Positions 44,006 to 52,466 of a stretch of DNA of 64,000 nt are shown here, in pieces; the first letter of the stretch is position 1; every line of letters starts with the position of its first letter. The DNA lies in NCBI RefSeq assembly GCF_024391045.1, contig NZ_JANFCZ010000024.1, forward strand, positions 1 to 64,000, given 5' to 3'. The stretch is from Pseudarthrobacter sulfonivorans (GTDB taxonomy: Bacteria; Actinomycetota; Actinomycetes; Actinomycetales; Micrococcaceae). The notes beneath the pieces were generated by a model. It did not search any database, was not told where the DNA came from, and saw nothing but the letters and a program-made list of their open reading frames with translations. Position numbers and translations under genes: made by a program.

Positions 44006-45331
44006 TTGGCACTGCCGTCGCCCACCACACCACTCGCTGACACCACGGCGACGGCGGACGGGGCCTGGCCCGCTGTCCTCATTGCCGGCATCGCGGCGGC
44101 GATGCACATCTGGAAACTTCCTGCCGCACTGGCCGGCATCCAGGCGGACCTTGGCACCTCCCTGGTTCAGGCCGGGCTGCTGCTGGGCATCATCCAGGTG
44201 GCCAGCGTGTTGGGTGGCCTGGCCACGGCCGTGTGTGGTGAAATGGCCGGCCTGCGCCGTCTCCTGATCTCCGGGCTGGTCCTGCTCAGCGCCGCCTCCG
44301 CCCTGGGTGCTGCCGCCCCGGGCACCGAATGGCTGATGGCAGCCCGCACACTGGAGGGCGTCGGCTTTCTGCTGGCTGTTGTGGTGGCCCCAGCCCTCAT
44401 CCGCAAAGTGACCTCACCGCGGCGCCTGCATGTTGCGCTGGCAAGCTGGGCCACCTTCCAGGGAACGGCCACGCTGATCGGCCTGTCCGCGGGTGCCCTC
44501 TTCCTGCAGGCCGCGGGCTGGCGTGAATGGTGGCTGGTCATGGCCGTCCTCACGCTCCTCCCGGTGCCGCTGCTGCTGCGCCGGGTGCCGAAGGACAGGG
44601 CCTTTGCCGATGCCGGGCTGCGCTCCGCGCTCCGCAGGGTGGGCCGCACCGTTGCCACCCGGCGGCCATGGATCATTGGGGCGGTCTTCGCCTGCTACAC
44701 GGCGCAGTGGATGGCGGTACTCGGCTTCCTGCCGTCCATCTACCGGTCAGCGGGGCTCGATGGTCCATGGCCGGGCATCCTCAGTGCCATCGCGGGAGGC
44801 GTGAACGCCATCGGGGCCCTCAGCGCCGGCCCCCTGATCCAGCGCGGGCTGTCCGAGCGGAAGATCATTTCGTGGACCTTCCTGTCGATGTCCGCCGCTT
44901 CCGTGGCCACGTTCGCCATCGGCTGGGAAGGCATCCCGAACGGCATCCTCGTCCAGGCTGTCCTCGTTGCCCTGTTTTCCGCCGTCGGGGGCCTTATCCC
45001 GGCCGCGGTGACCAGCTACTCGGTGCGCATCGCACCCGCGGACGGTTCCGTCACCGCCGTACTGGGGCTGACGCAGCAGATCTTTAACGTGGGAAACTTT
45101 GTGGGGCCCATGATGTTTGCCCTGCTTGCCAGCACCACCGGCGGCTGGGGCACCACGTGGTGGCTGACGTGTGGATTGAGCGCCGCAGGGATGGTCCTGC
45201 TGGTGTTCCTGGGACGGTCCGACGGCGGCTGTGCGCGGGGAACGCGACGTTCCCAAAGTGGCTTTCCGCCCAACGGAAAGATCAAATGTAAGGCCGGTCA
45301 CACCATCCTAGAGTCGAGGAAACGCCGGTGA
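44006..45331 (+). CDS. MFS transporter
   Basis: TTG 44006, with CGAGGA upstream, gives 441 residues and begins just before TM1 (WPAVLIAGIAAAMHIWKLPA); the frame is open further upstream but there overlaps the MBL gene. Twelve helices are visible with LAGIQADLGTSLVQAGLLLG and TRTLEG-like ARTLEGVGFL loops, the CynX/NimT-like MFS pattern. The last ~30 residues (after VFLGRSDGG) are basic and read through the IclR-type box that precedes the next gene, so the natural C-terminus appears extended into regulatory DNA. Confidence 0.8.
   Translation: MALPSPTTPLADTTATADGAWPAVLIAGIAAAMHIWKLPAALAGIQADLGTSLVQAGLLLGIIQVASVLGGLATAVCGEMAGLRRLLISGLVLLSAASALGAAAPGTEWLMAARTLEGVGFLLAVVVAPALIRKVTSPRRLHVALASWATFQGTATLIGLSAGALFLQAAGWREWWLVMAVLTLLPVPLLLRRVPKDRAFADAGLRSALRRVGRTVATRRPWIIGAVFACYTAQWMAVLGFLPSIYRSAGLDGPWPGILSAIAGGVNAIGALSAGPLIQRGLSERKIISWTFLSMSAASVATFAIGWEGIPNGILVQAVLVALFSAVGGLIPAAVTSYSVRIAPADGSVTAVLGLTQQIFNVGNFVGPMMFALLASTTGGWGTTWWLTCGLSAAGMVLLVFLGRSDGGCARGTRRSQSGFPPNGKIKCKAGHTILESRKRR
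45262..45280. promoter_or_regulatory. IclR-type operator (19-bp inverted repeat), site C
   Basis: CTTTCC-GCCCAAC-GGAAAG differs from site A by two bases in the spacer only and keeps perfect 6-bp arms. It is 89 bp upstream of the next MFS start and lies within the 3' end of the preceding MFS gene. Confidence 0.68.
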
Positions 45332-45368
45332 AACCGGCCAAGACTCCCCTTCAACGATTGGGCAAACC

Positions 45369-46787
45369 GTGTCTGAAAATCCCCGCATGACGCCGGGCTC
45401 CGCGACCTCCCGCGACCCCCGGACCTGGTCCCGGGCCAAGCGCAACCGCTACGGCTGGTTCATGACGTTCAGCCTGCTTTTCCTGATGATGCTCAGCTGG
45501 GCGGACAAAGCAGTCCTGGGCATCGCGGCCGTCCCGCTGATGAAACAGCTGGGCATCACGCCCGAACAGTTTGGCCTCGTGGGCAGCGCCATGTTCCTGA
45601 CCTTCGGCGTGGCGCAGATCGTTGCTGCCCCCATCGCCAACAAGGTATCCAGCAAGTGGATCCTGCTGGTCCTGTGCCTACTGTGGTCCGTGGCGCAGGT
45701 CCCCATCCTGCTGTTCGCCTCACTTCCCGCGCTCTGGGCCAGCCGCCTGCTGCTCGGCGCCGGCGAGGGCCCGCTGGCGCCGGTCCTGATGCACGGCATC
45801 TACAAGTGGTTCCCCGAGAAGAAGGGCGCCACCCCTGCGGCCCTGGCATCTTCCGGCGTGACGCTGGGCATTGTGGCGTTCGCACCGGTCCTGGCGTGGG
45901 TCATCGGACAGTTCGGCTGGCAGACCGCCTTCGCCGTGCTTGCCATCGTGGGACTGCTGTGGTCCGTCTTCTGGGTCATCGCGGGCAAGGAGGGTCCCTA
46001 CACCAGCCGTAAGGCGGAGCAGGAGCTCGACGGAATCGCCCCGGAGGAGACTCCCGTGATGGCCGAAACCAAGATCCGCTACTGGCGCACCATCCTGTCC
46101 CCAAGCTGGATCTTCGCGGTGCTGGCCTCCTTCTTCGGCTACTGGACCTTTACCCTCGCCATGTCCTGGGGACCTGCCTACTTCCAAAACGTCCTGGGCT
46201 TCAGCGGCCAGCAGTCCGGTGCCATGATCGCCCTGCCCGCCGCCTGGGGAACCATCGCCACCATTGGCCTCAGCGCACTCACCCAGCGCCTGCACCTCAA
46301 GGGCGTGCCCACCAGAAAGGCCCGCGGCTGGGTCCTCGGCGGCGCCGGTGCCTTCGCCGGAGCATGCCTGGTGGCCGCGACCATGACCAGCTCACCCGCC
46401 CTGTCCATCGCCCTGATGGTCTTCGGCTTCGGAACCGCACCGGCGCTCTTCGCCATCACCTACCTGGTGGTGGCGGAACTGACCACCATCGCCCAGCGCG
46501 GGGCCAACCTCTCCATCGCCAACGCGGTCCTCACCACCGGCGGCGTGTTCGCACCGGCAGTGTCCGGATTCCTGATTGGCGGTGCCGCCACCCCGGCGGA
46601 GGGCTACCGCGCCGCGTTTGCCCTGGCCGGCGGCCTCCTGCTGACCTTCGGTGTGCTGGCCCTGCTCTTCGTCAACCAGCAGCGTGACCGCCGCCGGCTC
46701 GGCCTTGACGTCGCTGCCGGCGTCTCACTCAAGGCGTCCGCCTCTGGAGCAGAGGCAGCAGCATTGGCTGCAGCCACCAAGGCCTGA
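45369..46787 (+). CDS. MFS transporter, anion:cation symporter (ACS) type
   Basis: This 472-residue carrier has 12 helices and the ACS-type first loop WADKAVLGIAAVPLMKQLGI plus the TM4 block ASRLLLGAGEGPLAPVLMHG. ACS members take up organic anions such as phthalate, hexuronates or aromatic acids with protons. Start GTG 45369 has only a weak ribosome site. The IclR-type box C 89 bp upstream places it in the same candidate regulon as the P450 and SDR/ALDH genes, so an aromatic acid such as 4-methoxybenzoate is a reasonable guess. Confidence 0.84.
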   Translation: MSENPRMTPGSATSRDPRTWSRAKRNRYGWFMTFSLLFLMMLSWADKAVLGIAAVPLMKQLGITPEQFGLVGSAMFLTFGVAQIVAAPIANKVSSKWILLVLCLLWSVAQVPILLFASLPALWASRLLLGAGEGPLAPVLMHGIYKWFPEKKGATPAALASSGVTLGIVAFAPVLAWVIGQFGWQTAFAVLAIVGLLWSVFWVIAGKEGPYTSRKAEQELDGIAPEETPVMAETKIRYWRTILSPSWIFAVLASFFGYWTFTLAMSWGPAYFQNVLGFSGQQSGAMIALPAAWGTIATIGLSALTQRLHLKGVPTRKARGWVLGGAGAFAGACLVAATMTSSPALSIALMVFGFGTAPALFAITYLVVAELTTIAQRGANLSIANAVLTTGGVFAPAVSGFLIGGAATPAEGYRAAFALAGGLLLTFGVLALLFVNQQRDRRRLGLDVAAGVSLKASASGAEAAALAAATKA

Positions 46788-46825
46788 AGCTTCACTCCCG
46801 GAGGGGCACCAGTCCGGAAGGCACC

Positions 46826-46857
46826 AGTGCGGAGGCCGCAGACGCGGCCTCCGCACT
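46826..46857. terminator. Bidirectional terminator between MFS and IclR genes
   Basis: A perfect 14-bp stem (46826-46839 with 46844-46857) in the 75-bp gap between convergent genes. Confidence 0.7.
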
Positions 46858-46862
46858 CGCTG

Positions 46863-47657
46863 TCAGCCCCGCCCCCCGCGGTGCATGCCGATCAGCGTCT
46901 CCAACGGGATCCGCGCGGTGGCCCGCTCAATCTGGACCGCGATGCCCTTAAGGACGGGCAGGTGCCGGGTCATGGTTGATGCGTGCGACGTCGGCAGCAC
47001 CAGCCCGAGGCCGGCGCCGATCCGGCCGGTATGAAACACGGGGACGGCGATGGAACACGAGCCCAGCCGCACCTCCTCCAGGGTGGTGGCGTACCCCTGG
47101 GCCCGGATCTGGGCCAGCTCCTCGGCGAACTTCCGGGGGTCGATGTGGGTGTGCGCGGTGGGCCGTTCGAGGTCCCGGTTCAGGTAAGCGTCGCGGACCC
47201 AGTCATCTTCGAACGCCAGGATGACCTTCCCGACGGCGGTGGCGTGCATCGGGAGGCGCCCTCCCACGCGGGAGGCCCGGGGAACACGTTTGGAGCCGTA
47301 AACCCGGTCAATGTAGAGGACATCATGCCCTGCACGGACGGCGAGGTGCGCGGTCTCGCCCGTGAGCGAAAACAGGTCCTGAACGTACGGCTGGGCAGCG
47401 TCGCGCAGCTGGCGTCCGGTGTTTTGGGCCAGCTCCCACAACCGGATGCCGAGCTGGTAGCGTCCGTTGGGCTCGCGGGAGAGAAAGCCCCAGTCCGTCA
47501 GTTCGTTGACCAGCCGGTGCGCCGTGCTGAGCGGAAGCCCGGATTTCTCGGCGATGTCGGTCAGGCTCAGGGCGCCGCGGGAGCTCTCAAACGCCTCCAG
47601 GATGGCCAGCACCTTGGACGTCACCGAGCGCCCGGGTTCGCGGCTGCCGCCGGCCAT
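46863..47657 (-). CDS. IclR family transcriptional regulator (second)
   Basis: This 264-residue regulator has a winged HTH at about residues 10-70 (SVTSKVLAILEAFESSRGAL, EKSGLPLSTAHRLVNELTDW) and an effector domain with RLPMHATAVGKVILAF and QGYATTLEEVRLGSCSIAVP. AGGAGG precedes ATG 47657. It lies 48 bp downstream of the second HD-domain gene on the same strand, and converges on the MFS gene. It and the first IclR share the TAHRL recognition-helix segment, so both could bind similar boxes. Confidence 0.9.
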   Translation of the reverse strand: MAGGSREPGRSVTSKVLAILEAFESSRGALSLTDIAEKSGLPLSTAHRLVNELTDWGFLSREPNGRYQLGIRLWELAQNTGRQLRDAAQPYVQDLFSLTGETAHLAVRAGHDVLYIDRVYGSKRVPRASRVGGRLPMHATAVGKVILAFEDDWVRDAYLNRDLERPTAHTHIDPRKFAEELAQIRAQGYATTLEEVRLGSCSIAVPVFHTGRIGAGLGLVLPTSHASTMTRHLPVLKGIAVQIERATARIPLETLIGMHRGGRG

Positions 47658-47705
47658 GGGGACCTCCTCGTTTCCGGACGCGCCTGTCAGCGTCCGGCTT
47701 CGAGT

Positions 47706-48416
47706 CTAGATGGGAGCGGGGCCGGCGTCCCCGCCGGCGGTGAGCAGCCGTCGGCGCTGCGGCCATCCGTTGACCGATTCCAGGGCGGACAGCGCGCGGG
47801 CGATGGCCTTTGCCTCGTCTGTGAACAGATGGCCGTGCACGCGTTGGCTGCACAGCCGGAGCGCCTGCCCCCGGTCCAGGCCGAACCAGTCCATAACCGT
47901 GTCGATGCCGTGGGGGCTGAGCCGCCAGGTCTTGTCGGCGTCCTTGACGATTGCGTCCTCGATGGACAGCGCTTCGCGGCGGGAGTCGTGGCCGTCGATG
48001 ATGTCAAGAATCGCGGGGACTTTGGCCGGGTCGTAGCCGCCTTCCGAGAGGATGCCAGCCGCCAGGCGGGCACCCTCCTTCTCATGCAGCAGCACGAGGT
48101 CCGGCCGGCCGCCTCCGGGCGCGATCGCCTGCAGGACCTCCGACGGCGGCACCTGTGACCAGCCGATATCGTGCAGCATGATCGCGGGCAGCACGACGGC
48201 GGCATCCGCTTCCGGGTGCGCGTCGAGCAGCGCGCTGGCCAGGCCGAACGCATAAAGGGTGTGGGCGTCATTGCTGCGCACCTTGAGCAACGGGGCCGCG
48301 GATTCCCACAGGGCAGTGAGACCGGGATCCAAGGCAATCACTCCGTCAGGCTCCGCCTCGATCCCCGCCGAAACGTCCTGTCCAAAGTGATTGGCCGTTG
48401 CCTGCAACTTCGTCAT
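47706..48416 (-). CDS. HD-domain protein, CreD paralogue
   Basis: From ATG 48416 (AAGGTGGAG upstream) the protein has 236 residues. It shares the motif order of the CreD-like protein: MLHDIGWSQV (H82-D83), a basic LLHEKEG, IIDGHDSRR (H143-D144) and KDADKTWRL (D159/D161), so it is probably a metal-dependent phosphohydrolase of the same subfamily. It sits alone upstream of the second IclR gene and 14 kb from the cre-type operon. Its substrate may be another aryl phosphate, but no second synthase is seen in this window. Confidence 0.75.
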   Translation of the reverse strand: MTKLQATANHFGQDVSAGIEAEPDGVIALDPGLTALWESAAPLLKVRSNDAHTLYAFGLASALLDAHPEADAAVVLPAIMLHDIGWSQVPPSEVLQAIAPGGGRPDLVLLHEKEGARLAAGILSEGGYDPAKVPAILDIIDGHDSRREALSIEDAIVKDADKTWRLSPHGIDTVMDWFGLDRGQALRLCSQRVHGHLFTDEAKAIARALSALESVNGWPQRRRLLTAGGDAGPAPI

Positions 48417-48646
48417 GCTCCACCTTGTTCCGCCAAGGGTCGCGGCGGCAACCAAAGCTCCCACTCAGCGGAAGCCTCCTCGTCGCAGTGCATCCTTCGA
48501 AAAAAATCGTTCTGAAAGGCTCCACGTGCGCCGATGCCTGGGATAGCGTAGCCACTATGGCGCCCGGGCATTCTTGGCGCCACAGCAGTCCGCCGCGATG
48601 TGACGGGCGGGTTGTGCCTAATGTTTCGTTCGAGCAAAGGATGATC

Positions 48647-48868
48647 ATGGCCGTTTCAATTGAGCTTGGCAAGAAACTCGACAAGGACTACGAGACCAAG
48701 AGGCTGAAGGATATCCTCGACGCCCCGCCGTCTGCGCTGGCCGGCCTGACAGAGAAGCACGACGAAATTCTCGCGGGAATGGGCATCAAGACCGTCCGCG
48801 ACCTCGGCAGCAACAAGTACTTTGCCTTGGCAGGCGTGCTCGTGGCCCTGTCCAACCACACGGACTAA
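48647..48868 (+). CDS. Small conserved-looking protein with helix-hairpin-helix character
   Basis: This 73-residue protein starts at ATG 48647, six bases after AAGG. It is charged at the N-terminus (SIELGKKLDKDYETKRLKDI) and ends with ILAGMGIKTVRDLGSNKYFA, a pattern like helix-hairpin-helix repeats (hydrophobic-G-hydrophobic then TVxDL). It is followed by a strong terminator, which supports a real gene. No function can be assigned. Confidence 0.6.
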   Translation: MAVSIELGKKLDKDYETKRLKDILDAPPSALAGLTEKHDEILAGMGIKTVRDLGSNKYFALAGVLVALSNHTD

Positions 48869-48886
48869 GCCTCCAGGACACACACC

Positions 48887-48930
48887 AAAAAGTCCGGCCG
48901 GATTATGCGTTCCGGCCGGACTTTCGTGTT
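48887..48930. terminator. Terminator after the 73-aa gene
   Basis: A perfect 13-bp stem (48889-48901 with 48912-48924), A-rich on the left and ctttcgtgtt on the right. It also lies 30 bp past the stop of the converging carboxylase gene. Confidence 0.8.
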
Positions 48931-48953
48931 CGCGGCAGCGCGCGCACAACGGG

Positions 48954-50729
48954 CTACTGGATCAGCGCCAGCACCGCCCCCGCGAGCACAACCCCGCCGG
49001 CTTCCGCCCGCACATCCGTGACGGTTCCGGCGCGGTGCGCGGCCACCTGGGTTTCCATCTTCATCGCTTCAAGCACGACGACGGGATCCCCGGCCGCCAC
49101 CTCGGCGCCCGGCTGCACGAGCCACTTCACCACCGTCCCGGCCATGCCCGCGCGCAACTCGCCCGGATGCGCGGAACCGGCGGCAGCACCGCCGTCGGCC
49201 GCTCCCGCCACGGGCGCCCCGTCCACGGAAACACCCGTCGGAACAGCACCTCCGGACCTCGCCCAACCGTCCAAGAGCGCAGCAGGAAGCCCGACGGCGA
49301 GGCGCCGGCCATCGACGTCAACGGTGATGGTGCGCCGCGCACCGTCCGGAACGGCCGTGCCGAATTCCGGATCAGCGGCGATTGAACCGGCGAAGTCCGT
49401 CTCGATCCAGCGGGTGTGGATGCCCAGCCCGGCCTCGGACGTGAAGTCCGGCGCCTCCACCACGGCACGGTGGAAGGGCAGCACGGTGGCCACGCCGGTG
49501 ATCTCCATTTCGGCAAGGGCACGGCGGGCGCGGCGGAGCGCCTGCTGCCGGTCGGCGCCGGTGACAATCAGCTTGGCCAGCAGCGAATCGAACTGCGGTG
49601 CCACGATGGAGCCGGCACGGACGCCGGAATCCAGCCGGATGCCGGGGCCGGTGGGGCCGCTGAACGTGGCGATGGTGCCGGGCGAGGGCAGGAACCCCCG
49701 GGCCACATCCTCCGCATTGAGCCTGAATTCAAACGAGTGTCCGCGCGGCTCGGGATCGGACTTAAACCGCAAAATCTCGCCGGCGGCGATGCGGAACTGC
49801 TTCTGGACCAGGTCCACCCCAGTGGTCTCCTCCGTGATGGGGTGCTCCACCTGCAGGCGCGTGTTCACCTCCAGGAAAGCGACGGTGCCGTCGGCGGCCA
49901 CCAGGAATTCCACCGTCCCGGCCCCCGCATAGGAGGCCTCACGGCACACTGCCTTGGCGGCGTCGTAAATCTGCCGGGTCTGCTCCTCCGTCAGGAACGG
50001 CGCGGGCGCCTCCTCCACCAGCTTCTGGTGCCGGCGCTGCAGCGAGCAGTCACGGGTTCCCACCACCACCACGTTGCCGTGCTGGTCGGCCAGGACCTGC
50101 GCCTCCACGTGACGGGGCCGGTCCAGGTACCGCTCCACAAAGCATTCGCCGCGGCCGAAAGCCACCACGGCCTCGCGGACTGCGGAATCGAAGGACTCCT
50201 CGATCTGGTCCATCTCGCGGACCACCTTCAGGCCGCGGCCACCGCCGCCGAAGGCAGCCTTGATGGCGATGGGCAGGCCGTGCTCTTCAGCGAAGGCCCG
50301 GGCCTCGGCCGCGGAATCCACCGGGCCGTCGCTGCCCGCCACCAAGGGGGCCCCGGCGCGGACGGCGATCTCGCGGGCGGTGATCTTGTTGCCCAGCTGC
50401 CGGATGGCCTCCGGGCCCGGTCCGATCCAGGTCAGGCCGGCGTCCAGGACTGCCTCGGCGAAGGCGGCATTCTCGGACAGGAAGCCGTAGCCCGGGTGCA
50501 CGGCGTCCGCGCCGGATTCCGCCGCCACACGCAGGAGGTTGGGGATGTTGAGGTAGGTTTCCGACGGCGCGTTGCCGCCCAGGCTGTACGCCTCGGTGGC
50601 CGCGGAGACGTGCATGGCGTCGGCATCCACGTCCGCGTAGACGGCGACGGATTCGAGCCCGGCGTCCTCGCAGGCGCGGGCGATGCGGACGGCGATTTCT
50701 CCGCGGTTGGCGATCAGGACCTTGCGCAT
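48954..50729 (-). CDS. Biotin carboxylase-BCCP fusion protein
   Basis: This 591-residue protein has a biotin carboxylase ([23 protein letters not shown]-grasp with [47 protein letters not shown]) and, after a linker near residues 500-520, a C-terminal biotinyl domain with [11 protein letters not shown] (biotin Lys about 557). No acyl-CoA carboxyltransferase gene is adjacent; instead the next upstream gene encodes a KipI-KipA fusion and its stop overlaps this start. The set therefore resembles the parts of a urea/amide carboxylase more than an acyl-CoA carboxylase. Confidence 0.88.
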   Translation of the reverse strand: MRKVLIANRGEIAVRIARACEDAGLESVAVYADVDADAMHVSAATEAYSLGGNAPSETYLNIPNLLRVAAESGADAVHPGYGFLSENAAFAEAVLDAGLTWIGPGPEAIRQLGNKITAREIAVRAGAPLVAGSDGPVDSAAEARAFAEEHGLPIAIKAAFGGGGRGLKVVREMDQIEESFDSAVREAVVAFGRGECFVERYLDRPRHVEAQVLADQHGNVVVVGTRDCSLQRRHQKLVEEAPAPFLTEEQTRQIYDAAKAVCREASYAGAGTVEFLVAADGTVAFLEVNTRLQVEHPITEETTGVDLVQKQFRIAAGEILRFKSDPEPRGHSFEFRLNAEDVARGFLPSPGTIATFSGPTGPGIRLDSGVRAGSIVAPQFDSLLAKLIVTGADRQQALRRARRALAEMEITGVATVLPFHRAVVEAPDFTSEAGLGIHTRWIETDFAGSIAADPEFGTAVPDGARRTITVDVDGRRLAVGLPAALLDGWARSGGAVPTGVSVDGAPVAGAADGGAAAGSAHPGELRAGMAGTVVKWLVQPGAEVAAGDPVVVLEAMKMETQVAAHRAGTVTDVRAEAGGVVLAGAVLALIQ

Positions 50730-52447
50730 CAGTTGCTCACTTTGTCTTCGGTAGCGTCGGGTGAATCAGGGGACGTGTTGGCGGGCACCCCGTACCCGGG
50801 AGCCCAGCGGAACCGGATGGAACCGCCGATGGGGATCTGGGCGGCGAGGTCCAGCTGATGGTCCACCACCACGCCAATGACGGGGTAGCCGCCGGTGATG
50901 GGGTGGTCGGCCAGGAACAGGACGGGCTGGCCTTCGGGCGGAATCTGGACCGCGCCGGCCACGGTTCCCTCGCTGGCCAGCTCCCCGTCCCGGCTCCGTT
51001 GCAGCGGTTCGCCGTGCAGGCGCATGCCCACCCGGTTCGAGCGCGGGGTCACCGCCCACTCCTGGCTGCAGAGCGATTCCAGCGCGGCGGCGTCGAACCA
51101 GTCATCGCGCGGGCCGGGTACGATGTCCAGCACCGTCACCCCGGCATCCGGAAACTCGGGCTGCAGCTCAGGGTTGCCCACCACGTTGGAAGATGTGGCT
51201 ATCCCTGCCCCCAGCAGTTGCCCGGCGGCCAGCGGCGGGGGTCCGATCCCGGACATGGTGTCCGTGGACCTGCTGCCGAGCACCACATCGGCCGCAACGC
51301 CACCGCGGATGGCCAGGTAGCTGCGGAAGCCGCGCTCGGGCGCGCCCACGGTCAGGATCTCGCCGTCCAACAGGGCAAACGGGGTGGCCATGGGAACCTC
51401 GCGCACCTGGTCCGGCGGGCCGTCGTCGTCCGCGTCACCCGCGTCCGTAACGTCCGACGGCGTCACAACCGTCAGTGCCGACGGCGCGCCGGTCACCGCC
51501 AGCACCTGGTCCCCCACAGCTTGCACGCGCAGGCCGCCGGCAACGGTCTCGACGACGGCGGCATGGGGTTGGTTGCCGACGATCCGGTTGGCCCGGCGCA
51601 CGGAGGATTGGTCCAGCGCACCGGCCGCGGACACGCCCAGGCCGGCGTGGCCGGGGCGGCCCAGGTCCTGGATCAGGCTCTGCAGGCCCGGTGACAGGAT
51701 CCGGAGCCCGGATTGAATGGAAGCAGCGGTATCAGCTGGCGCAGCCGCACCAGGCCGAGCCGCGGTCTCCGTGACCTCCACGAGCTCGCGCACGGCCCGG
51801 AACTGCACCCGGTCACCGGGCGCGGCCAGGGCAGGCTGTTCCCGGCTAAGGTCCCACATGTGGGCGGCGGTGCGGCCGATCAGCTGCCAGCCGCCCGGGG
51901 ATTTCCGCGGGTACACCGCAGAATAGTTACCGGCCAGGGCCACGGAACCGGCCGGCACTTCGGTCCGCGGCGAACTGCGGCGCGGGACTTCCAGGGCCTC
52001 GTTCTCCCCCACCATGTAGCCGAAGCCCGGCGCAAAGCCGCCGAAGGCCACGGTCCAGACCTGCCCGGTATGGGCGGCCACCACTCCCTCCGCCCCCAGG
52101 CCGGTGAGGCGGCCGACCTCGGCGAGATCCTCGCCGTCGTACACGGTGTCGATGGTGACCAGCTTTCCCTCCGCGTGGGACTGGACGGCGAGGTCCATGT
52201 CCAGCAGCAGGGCTGCCATCCGCCGCGCCGATGCCGGCGAGTCTGCCCTGACCATCACCGTTTCAGCGGCGGCCAGGACGTCCACCTGGCCGGGCAGCGG
52301 CTGCTCCAGCAGGAGGGCCTGCAGGGCCAGGACGTCGTGGAGCCCGGAGAGTTCGGCGAGCACCGCCGTCGTGCCTACCGGCCGAACGGCCAGGACACGG
52401 GCGGAGAGGATGCGGGCGGCTGTGGCGGGATTGCTGACTGTTTCCAT
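50729..52447 (-). CDS. KipI-KipA (PxpB-PxpC) fusion protein, allophanate-hydrolase-subunit family
   Basis: This 572-residue protein fuses AHS1/KipI (residues about 12-225, with [16 protein letters not shown] and [20 protein letters not shown]) to AHS2/KipA (about 245-555, with [27 protein letters not shown] and [10 protein letters not shown]). The separate subunits form ATP-dependent 5-oxoprolinase with PxpA, and the same two domains make up the carboxyltransferase of urea carboxylase. The start is ATG 52447, 20 bp after the MFS gene stop. Confidence 0.88.
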   Translation of the reverse strand: METVSNPATAARILSARVLAVRPVGTTAVLAELSGLHDVLALQALLLEQPLPGQVDVLAAAETVMVRADSPASARRMAALLLDMDLAVQSHAEGKLVTIDTVYDGEDLAEVGRLTGLGAEGVVAAHTGQVWTVAFGGFAPGFGYMVGENEALEVPRRSSPRTEVPAGSVALAGNYSAVYPRKSPGGWQLIGRTAAHMWDLSREQPALAAPGDRVQFRAVRELVEVTETAARPGAAAPADTAASIQSGLRILSPGLQSLIQDLGRPGHAGLGVSAAGALDQSSVRRANRIVGNQPHAAVVETVAGGLRVQAVGDQVLAVTGAPSALTVVTPSDVTDAGDADDDGPPDQVREVPMATPFALLDGEILTVGAPERGFRSYLAIRGGVAADVVLGSRSTDTMSGIGPPPLAAGQLLGAGIATSSNVVGNPELQPEFPDAGVTVLDIVPGPRDDWFDAAALESLCSQEWAVTPRSNRVGMRLHGEPLQRSRDGELASEGTVAGAVQIPPEGQPVLFLADHPITGGYPVIGVVVDHQLDLAAQIPIGGSIRFRWAPGYGVPANTSPDSPDATEDKVSN

Positions 52448-52466
52448 GGGGATCAGGCCGCGCCGC

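Noticed and set aside
49416-50858. 480-codon plus-strand frame opposite the biotin carboxylase gene
   Set aside because: Antisense shadow; the minus strand carries all biotin carboxylase motifs.
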